Part shown: positions 56,991-64,000 of the stretch, piece by piece | How the letters are laid out: each line of letters begins with the position of its first letter | Position numbering within the stretch: position 1 is the stretch's first letter | NCBI GenBank assembly: GCA_007922225.1 | Contig: ML679956.1 | Location: 19,007,049 to 19,071,048 of the forward strand | DNA: 64,000 nucleotides | From: Emydura subglobosa | Taxonomy: Eukaryota > Chordata > Testudines > Chelidae | Direction: 5' to 3' | The notes under the pieces: model-generated | Told to the model about the DNA's origin: nothing | Seen by the model: only the letters and a program-made list of their open reading frames with translations | Databases searched by the model: none | Made by a program: the position numbers and the translations under genes

Positions 56991-57990
56991 TTGGGACTTC
57001 CTGCACTATATATCCGTTAGGACATCTTAGTAGTCTGTGAACAAGGGGTTAAGAGAAAACAAATGAATTGTTGTTCTCTGATGGGAAATATTGACAGTAT
57101 GACTCTGAACTCAGGATTTCCAGTGTGCACCACATGTCACCTGTTTTAAACTTAGATTTCTAGAAGCACAAGTCAAGGCTACCAGGTACCTTGGCATGGA
57201 CAATGAGGTGTATATGAAGTATATCATCGTATATGAGATCCTCCAGTAAACATACAGTAGCGGCATTTCCCAACCTTTGTGGGGAGACTGGACAATCAAT
57301 ATGGATCTCTCCTACTACCATTATTAATTATGTATATGTGAGCAATTCCTTGGAGGTGGCACACTGAGTTATGGCACTAACCTTTTACCTTTGGAAATCT
57401 GTGTTACAGATAGGGTACAAGTGAAAATGAGTTTAATGTAGCACTAATCTGTGCTACAATAAGACTATAGAGGTGGGCATCTGATCAACAGATGCTCAGG
57501 ACTGGAATAGCAGAGGTGATGAAGGGCAGGATGAAGTGCAGTAGCAGAAGTGTGATGAAATTTATACACTGGTGCCCATGCTACAGTATGAAGTGCAATT
57601 AGTTTTTTCATTTTCATGAGATCTAAATTAGCTTACAAGCAGAGTAACTTCTTTACAAATATATCTGTCCATCTATTGGACCTAACTCTTGGGAGAATGT
57701 AGAGCAGAAGGACGCCTCTATCAAATTAATTAATATTTTATAAGGGAAGTGGAAGTTAGAACAAATAAATTATGTGGTAAAAATAAACAAATAGTTATTT
57801 CTGTATGAAAAACAATAACAAATTGTAGAAAATTGTTCAATGTTTACTAAAACAGGATACACTAAGAACAAGCTCTCTTTTAAAATACAAATGTGAATAT
57901 ACAAATACAGTACCAAGATAACAGAATATTTTTTAATATTAACTGCCTGGCAGTTGAAACAGAAAAGATAATACGTGAAGCACCTATGTA
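56991..57990. other. Intronic AT-rich sequence
   Basis: No repeat or exon recognised. Confidence 0.45.
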
Positions 57991-58000
57991 AATTATATTT

Positions 58001-58054
58001 GTGTAAAACCAGAGTAATTCCCCTGAAGTCAATGGAGTTATTCTGGATTTACAC
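58001..58054. repeat. Palindromic repeat (hairpin family)
   Basis: GTGTAAAACCAGAGTAATTCC (58001-58021) pairs with GGAGTTATTCTGGATTTACAC (58034-58054) across a 12-bp loop CCTGAAGTCAAT. Arms are 21 bp with few mismatches, the same design as at 26950. Confidence 0.75.
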
Positions 58055-58514
58055 TATCATAATTTACAGCTGAAGCAGGTCCTTCCTATCTGAAAAGAGG
58101 TGGGGAGAATTAACCTGACAGATTAGCCTGGCCAAATTTAAATTCTTGTTGCAACAGAATGGTAATGTATTTAGGCATCAATGCTTTGTTAAAATATCAA
58201 GTGTGGTTGATGTGGTTACCTTAGTGCACATGTATCTCATTAGATAGAACCAACTGAAGGCTGACTACCATTGTTGATATCGATTTGATAAAGTGGCAAT
58301 AATATGACGTTCAAGGGACATTGCCCCCAAAGAATAATAATGAAAAATAAGTAAGACAGCAACCTTTGGCTTTATCCTTACAGTATAAGTGAAGGGTGTA
58401 TCAGAAGCCAGAGCTTGAAGAGTGTATGAAAAATGACTAACACTAACCTGCCAAGAACTTTGCCTGTGAGAAATTCGCGTTTGTAAGACAAACAGCCCAG
58501 GATGAGTTTATCAT

Positions 58515-58747
58515 CACAGAGATAATCTGGTGGTTAGGTTACTAGCTGGAGACAAGGGTTCAATTCCCTGTTCTGCCACAGACTTCCTGCAGGAGCCTGG
58601 GCAAATCATTTAGCCTTTGTTTCTCAGCTCCCCATCTGTAAAATAGGGATAATAGCTCCCTAACTCACGTAGGTATGGTGAGGACGAGTACATTAAACAT
58701 TGTGGGTTGCTCAGATACCATGGTAATGGAGGCCACATAAGTACCAT
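58515..58747 (+). mobile_element. MIR/CORE-like SINE, nearly full length
   Basis: A-box-like TCTGGTGGTTAGGTTAC and B box GGGTTCAATTCCC (about 58556-58568). The core is TGTTCTGCCACAGACTTCCT and CCCCATCTGTAAAATAGGGA. The L2-like tail is GGTTGCTCAGATACCATGGT, then GGCCACATAAGTACC. It is the plus-strand counterpart of 4198-4426. Confidence 0.8.
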
Positions 58748-59288
58748 AGATAGATCATTGTAGGTATTACAGTGATATCCTCATGATATAGCAAGCTTTC
58801 TTTTAAAGAAGGCTTTCAATGCATTAAAACTTGAGTGCTACAGATCGGGCAGAAATTGATCTGCTTTCTACGGTTCATATAAAGGTTGAAACAGCAGCCA
58901 GCTAGATACTAAAGGATATATATTCAGGCATATGTGACATGATGCTGATGTACAAACTGATCTACTGGACGGGTAAGTTCACTGTGTGTGAAAATAAGTG
59001 AGCTCTGCAGCCCAATTTGAACACATCTGTCGTTCAAACAATCTGAATGTGAGGAAGTGGAAATTCATTCTTTTCTCTAGACTTGCTGTCAAGTAACCTG
59101 GATGCATGTTGCCCAAAGCCACAGACTGGTGAGATACGAGGCTGCCTCATATGAAGATATTTTAGAAATAAGGTGTATTATCAGGCCCAACGTTATGAAT
59201 ATGGTTCTTAAAGAAAACTGCTGCCTAGGCTTTCTGAGTGTTCTGCCAAGGCTAAATAGTTCTTGTTTCAAGAAAGTAAGGCTTTGAC

Positions 59289-59444
59289 CAGAGGCAGTGC
59301 TAGCCCATAGGGGGCCCTAAGCAGGAATATTTCTGGCCTGGCCCACTCCCCACAACACATATTAAAAAAACAAATAGGGGCCCGTTTGAGCTGCTCAGGG
59401 CCCTAAGTAATTACTTGGTCTGCTTATGTCTAGCACCAACACTG
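59289..59444. mobile_element. hAT-type MITE, 156 bp
   Basis: The left end CAGAGGCAGTGCTAGCCC and right end CTAGCACCAACACTG are imperfect inverted repeats (11 of 15). Flanking octamers GCTTTGAC (59281-59288) and GCTTTGAT (59445-59452) agree at 7 of 8, a clear hAT-sized target duplication. No coding. Confidence 0.75.
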
Positions 59445-59452
59445 GCTTTGAT

Positions 59453-61495
59453 TCAGCACTGTATTGCAGGGCTCTTATAGATTCTAGTTGTTGGCTGGTA
59501 GTTAGCTGGGATTTATACTTCTGGACCAACACGGGAGTGTGTACTCTGGGTACTGAGATCTCTTGAAGACCAATCCTTCGTTGGGAGTGTAATTATGCTG
59601 GGACAATTTAAGGTTCTAGAATAATACCCAATGCCTTGATATCTGCCTCAGATCAATTAGAACCACCAATTTATTAGCAAAATATCAGTATTTCTAATGA
59701 ACTCAACAAGACAATCATGCCTATTCCTGTTGCTAAAAACAGTGCAGAGGACAATCAAAAGCTTTCTTGGACAGACACTTCTTACACCACACTTGAAGCC
59801 TGTCAAACTCAAGCTCTGAGGCTCAGATCACTCCAGACAACAGGCTACAGCAGTCTGAATTTGCCTTAATGAGAAGAAAATTTAAGTTGAGAACAGCAGA
59901 AATGGCAGCATTCTGATCCAGAAATGTATGACCTAATCATAAAATCTCAGATTCATCGTGTGACTGGTATGGATCTCTAAATACATAGGTTACGGACTGT
60001 GGGTTTTGAGAATGCTTATCTCTTTGATTTATCATGGGGATGGAGAGCTAGGGATTTTTCCTTTTATTAAAAAGAACTTTTGCCTATTCACATCCCCCTC
60101 TACCATCACCACTGAGCATTCTCTTCAGTTAAATCATCTCTTGGCACAAGTTCAGTGCCATCATTTTCAGATACAGACAGAATTTCTTGGAAATGATCCT
60201 CCATATAATATCCTGAACAATATTTCATGGTGGAGAATTAAGTGAGAAAGTACTCCTTGAAAAATGATCACTCCGGTTCAAATGCCAGGGGTGAACAGTA
60301 ACAGACAAACATCAAGTGCCTCACATTATGCCCAGTCACTTGATACAGATGTTGTGGCTATTCTTGCTGTCAGGTCACACACATTACTAGTTATTTGTTT
60401 TATGCCTGGCTACCTCCATACTTCCCCAAGTAGTTTTCCTGATGAAATTCACTCGCTTCTCGTGGAGAAGAAAAGAGGGGATTTCAGAATCTTTCTCCTA
60501 TAAATCTGATTGGTGCTTGACCATAAAATCTGGCAGCTGAAAATATGGTTGTATGACAGATTAGTTTTAGTCTGTCCATGATTCACATTTGATACAGAGT
60601 AGAATTCAAGTTGGGAATGAATCACAGAAATGATATATTATCAGTGTCTTTAAAAAACGGGTAGATCTGAGTTCAAGCTGACAATCTTCAGCCAAGACTA
60701 GTAGTATGCAAAAACATGGCACTAAAGAGAGACTAAAGGGCAGGCAGCTACTGGAGGGAGAAGAGAGATTTATTTGAAAATAAAATTTAAAAAATAGGCT
60801 AACATGAGGCAACTATTGTGTGTATACACCTTTTGCATAACTTCATATTGTGCAGGAAAAACAGTTTTTCCAAAGATAGAAATGTAACCTTGAATTGATT
60901 GAGGAAGCACACAATGGACATTTTAGAGAATAAATGATCTATAAGCATCTTTGTGAGAGATGCCTAATATTGTTGTGCATAGACTAACATTTTCAAAATC
61001 CCAGGATCATGGGATTTAGAAGGTATGGCAGGAGGTCTAGAAGATATGGCAGCAAAAACATCAATGTCCTGTCTACACTTGTGGTACTATCATTTAAACC
61101 ACTGGTATGTGGAGCTGTACAAGAAGGTAGTTCTACAGTGAAAATTGTAAGAAAAATGGAAGAAGAGACAAAGTATGCAAAACGTATCTAATTCTATATT
61201 TGGTAAACTAGGCTTATTGGGATGACAAGATATTTATATATGAGAAAGGGGGTAGGAGGCTACCTATCCAAGATATCGTAAATTGTGTCCTTGACATTCT
61301 GTCACCAGGGCTGAAAGAAGAAAAGGAAAGCTAGGGGGAAAGAGAATGTGCACTCTAGAAATGCAAGACTCTTTCGTTATTGCATCTAATCAAGGGAATA
61401 AATATCTTCCTTCACATTTGCCAAGAATAAAACTACATATGTTATGCATACCATTTATTTTGGTTTAATCTGATTTTTCTCCTTCTAGCCCTACA
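59453..61495. other. Intronic sequence without recognisable elements
   Basis: Open frames at 60006-60245, 60264-60503 and 60606-60812 have no domain. No exon is seen. Confidence 0.45.
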
Positions 61496-61496
61496 A

Positions 61497-61868
61497 AAGC
61501 TTGTTTTATGCAATGTAGCTGCAGTTGTGTCAGTCTCAGAATATTAAAGAGATAAAATGGGTGAGGTAATATTTTCTGTTGGACCAACTTCTGTTGGTGA
61601 GAGACAAGCTTTTGAGACACAAAGAGCTGTTCTTCAGGTCTGGGAAAGGTACTCCCAGCGTCACAGCAAAATGCAAGGTGAGTGATCCCTTTCAACATGC
61701 GCTAGCTAATTATGCAAAACAATGTGGTCCACCTTGCATTTTGCTTTGACACTGGCGGTACATTTCCCAAACCTGAAGAAGAGCTCTTGTGTCTCAAAAG
61801 CACGTCTCTCTCACCAACAGAAGTTGGTCCAATAAAAAACATTTCCTCACCCATCTTGTCTCTCTAAA
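61497..61868. mobile_element. Penelope-like foldback pair
   Basis: Left arm 61497-61685: TGTAGCTGCAGTTGTGTCAG, TTGGACCAACTTCTGTTGGT, GAGACAAGCTTTTGAGACAC and CTTCAGGTCTGGGAAAGGTA. Right arm 61725-61868 is inverted: TTTCCCAAACCTGAAGAAGA, CACCAACAGAAGTTGGTCCA and CTCACCCATCTTGTCTCTCT. Both arms also share inverted CAAAATGCAAGGTG/CACCTTGCATTTTG near the centre, so the palindrome is nearly continuous with a spacer of about 40 bp. Confidence 0.75.
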
Positions 61869-61974
61869 TCTGTTTTTTTTAATTAGACTACTTGAGTCCA
61901 AGACTGTTTAGGATTTCATGCAGACCATTTAGAGAGGTAAAACAACCTTCAAGAGTATATCTTCAGAGCAATCA

Positions 61975-62190
61975 TGCGGCTGATGTAGACATACCTGAGC
62001 AAATTTTGAACTAGCTAATTGGGGTACTGGAGCAGTGAAGTTGTGGTGGCACGGATTCAGTGCAGGCTGTACAAACCCATCCAGAACCCTGGGTAACTAT
62101 TCAAGTGGCTGTGCTGAAGACTGAGCTTAGTTGACCTGGTAGCCAAATTAGCTAGATTAAAGTAAATTTGGGTATGTCTATATGGCCTAC
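61975..62190. mobile_element. Possible MITE fragments with gtagacatacc ends
   Basis: GATGTAGACATACC (61982-61995) and GGGTATGTCTATATGG (62171-62186) are inverted to each other, but in an outward order, as if two elements lie back to back or a rearranged copy is present. Confidence 0.35.
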
Positions 62191-62482
62191 AATCACACCC
62201 TATAAGAACAATACCCAAAGAAGAGTGCCTGCAGCCTACACTACTTGGGATGCTTGGTCAAAATGGCAGAGATTAAGGAATCCTCTCTGATAAAGTTTGT
62301 ATGCAGGTCCAATTAATGCCCCAGAAACACGTAAGGACCATGGATAAGAACTGAATTTAAGGTGCTCAGGGTGACAGAACTTCATTTCTGGTTACAGGCT
62401 GTCATTTCCACACAAGAGTCCCATCTTTTACTTTCATTGCCAAAGGGCAAAAGATAAGGTGCATTTTCTATTTTTGAGGACA

Positions 62483-62560
62483 AATTCTGACCTCAGTTAC
62501 GATGATATAAATTAGGAGTAATTCAATTAACTTTCATGAAGTCATTCCAGATTTGGCCCT
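62483..62560. repeat. Palindromic repeat (hairpin family), diverged
   Basis: AATTCTGACCTCAGTTACGA and AAATTAGGAGTAATTC on the left, with AGTCATTCCAGATTTGGCCC on the right, keep the family order. Confidence 0.5.
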
Positions 62561-62702
62561 CTTATCTTTCACATGGAACCTTGACTGTTAAGATCTCATG
62601 GAGAGAGGGAGAGTCAGAGCAGGTGTCTTCCTGCTAGCTCATTTTCTTTCCAAAGAAATTCTTCCAATTACACAGCAATTGGTAGAGCCTCCGTTTTCAC
62701 AC

Positions 62703-62830
62703 ATTCATAGGTTTTTAAGGCCAGATGGGTCCATTAGGATGATCTAGTCTGACCACCTGCATAACACAGGATATAAAATTTCACCAGTGATTCCTGCATC
62801 ACTTATGGGATGTAATTCTCTTTGAGGGAC
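62703..62830 (-). mobile_element. CR1 3' end fragment
   Basis: CATTCATAGGTTTTTAAGGC, then CAGATGGGTCCATTAGGATG and ATCTAGTCTGACCACCTGCA match the minus orientation of a CR1 3'UTR (compare 33053). Confidence 0.75.
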
Positions 62831-62928
62831 ATCTTTTTCATTAATATGTTGAAGCCAAGGGCAAATCTACAATATAACCCGCTTCAGACGGTTTCTAGGA
62901 CACTGAAAGAGGAAAGATATAATAGAAT

Positions 62929-63135
62929 CACAGAAGTTAGAGACGGAAAAGACCCAGCAGGTTATTACAGTACAGTATTGTTCCCTAAAGTATATTTTTC
63001 CAGTCCTATGCCACTTTATCTAGTCAACTATTCAAAGGCCCAAGTGATAGGGTTTCCACTATACTGCTTGGAAAACTTTCTGAAGTCTAACAGAACTTAC
63101 TATCAGGAAGTATTTTCTTGTTATTAAGCTTAAAG
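62929..63135 (-). mobile_element. CR1/L3-like 3' region fragment
   Basis: GAATCACAGAAGTTAGAGAC, then GATAGGGTTTCCACTATACT, AAAACTTTCTGAAGTCTAAC and AGGAAGTATTTTCTTGTTAT follow the order of CR1/L3-type 3'UTRs on the minus strand. It is more diverged than the copy at 62703, and the two are adjacent. Confidence 0.6.
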
Positions 63136-63869
63136 AGCACAAATATACACTGCATCAGCTTTAAAGAGCACCTGTTTTCTGTCTTGTCATAGCCCATTCA
63201 CAGTTCTTCCCTTGCAGCACACACAATTTGTGTGGGGAAGGAGTTTGTATGCAGAGGGTAGTACTACGTACAGGATGTCCACTTATTATCCTTTAGGCTC
63301 TGCTCAGGAACCCCACTCTGTTCCCCTCATGGAAGGCTTCAGAGTGGTCTCTTTGTGGGGGAAGAGTCATTGGACCAGCATGGCCAACCTCAGCCCTGTC
63401 CTCCCCTTGCAGGTGCCAGGTCAGGAGTGCTAGGCGGAACATCAGCCAGAATTTGAACCTATTATAAGAACCAACGAGAAGCATGTTGACGAGCTGAGAA
63501 AAACCTGCAGTTTAATCTGAGGGACCAACTTGGAAAGAAAAAAACTGAAGAAATAATTTGCCTCATATGCCTCAAGTCTCAAAATAATCAAAACCAGCTG
63601 CTTTCATTTAGAACTGGACAGGGCAATAATAGATCCACCTCAGTACAATTCTAAATTTGGGATAGTCCAATTTTGCTATTTGTTCTTTTGCCATGCTTCT
63701 AAAGCAGGCCAGTATATATCATTTTTAAGAAGGCTAGAAAACTCTGGGAACTGTCACCAGTTAACATAGACATTCCATAAAATCTACCTGGGGCATTTCC
63801 TAAAACCATCTGTCTTTAACAGAGAAAAGGCATGACTGAAGTTTAAAAAAGGCTGTAGAAAGTGTGTGT

Positions 63870-63871
<2 letters not shown>
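63136..63871. other. Intronic sequence without recognisable elements
   Basis: No exon or repeat recognised. Opposed open frames at 63212-63433 and 63293-63484 have no domain. Confidence 0.45.

Positions 63872-63909
<38 letters not shown>
63872..63909. repeat. (GT)19 microsatellite
   Basis: A perfect 38-bp GT run, preceded by a short interrupted run (GTGTGTGTAA, 63862-63871). Confidence 0.98.
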
Positions 63910-63910
<1 letters not shown>

Positions 63911-64000
63911 GGTGGGCGGGGGGAGGTTTGCCAGGATATTTAAAGCCAAATGTTCATTTAAACAGTACTACAATAAATGCAGAACCATTTGTTGAATTCA

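Overview
This window looks like nuclear DNA from a sauropsid vertebrate, most likely a turtle (a crocodilian is the main alternative). It has low gene density, 5'-truncated CR1 LINEs ending in ATCTATGA-like termini, tRNA-derived MIR/CORE-type SINEs with L2- or CR1-like tails, many short inverted-repeat DNA transposons, and (TG)n microsatellites. Nothing suggests bacterial, viral or plasmid DNA. Family names below come from pattern recognition and were not searched against a repeat library.

One coding element is well supported. The terminal coding exon of a UBE2E-class ubiquitin-conjugating enzyme lies on the minus strand at 47400-47497. It ends [23 protein letters not shown], with a textbook splice acceptor immediately upstream. 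The residues fit UBE2E1 or UBE2E2 rather than UBE2E3. The gene-poor 45 kb downstream favours UBE2E2, by inference. Its 3'UTR runs left from 47399 to a poly(A) site probably near 46.70 or 45.37 kb. Everything from 47.5 kb to the right edge appears to be the last intron, at least 16.5 kb long. Bases 1 to about 45.3 kb are downstream intergenic DNA.

Layout. 0-3 kb: a hAT MITE nested in an older MITE, a MIR-like SINE and a plus-strand CR1. 4-13 kb: SINEs, two hAT MITEs with 8-bp target duplications, Penelope-like fragments and a (TG)16 tract. 18.3-20.8 kb: an LTR-like region followed by a SCAN/gag-like pseudogene, then two MITEs and a complete SINE. 21.9-23.2 kb: a 143-bp inverted duplication, 98.6% identical. 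23.8-25.0 kb and 33.1-34.7 kb: minus-strand CR1s with reverse transcriptase (RT) remnants. 27-30 kb: a cluster of short palindromic repeats. 30.8-31.6 kb: a decayed LINE of a different clade. 38.9-39.1 kb: a G-rich minisatellite. 43.4 kb: a TA-flanked MITE. 47.5-64 kb (intron): a structured repeat with tandem units of about 90 bp, Penelope-like foldbacks, SINEs, a ~1-kb element containing three tRNA-like promoters, three further DNA-transposon-type copies, CR1 3' ends and a (GT)19 tract.

There is no operon-like organisation. Apart from the one exon, the open reading frames are chance frames or decayed transposon coding sequence. The most unusual structural signals are the near-identical inverted duplication at 21.94-23.18 kb, the recurring hairpin-forming repeat family, and the element with convergent tRNA-like pol III promoters at 56.4-56.6 kb.
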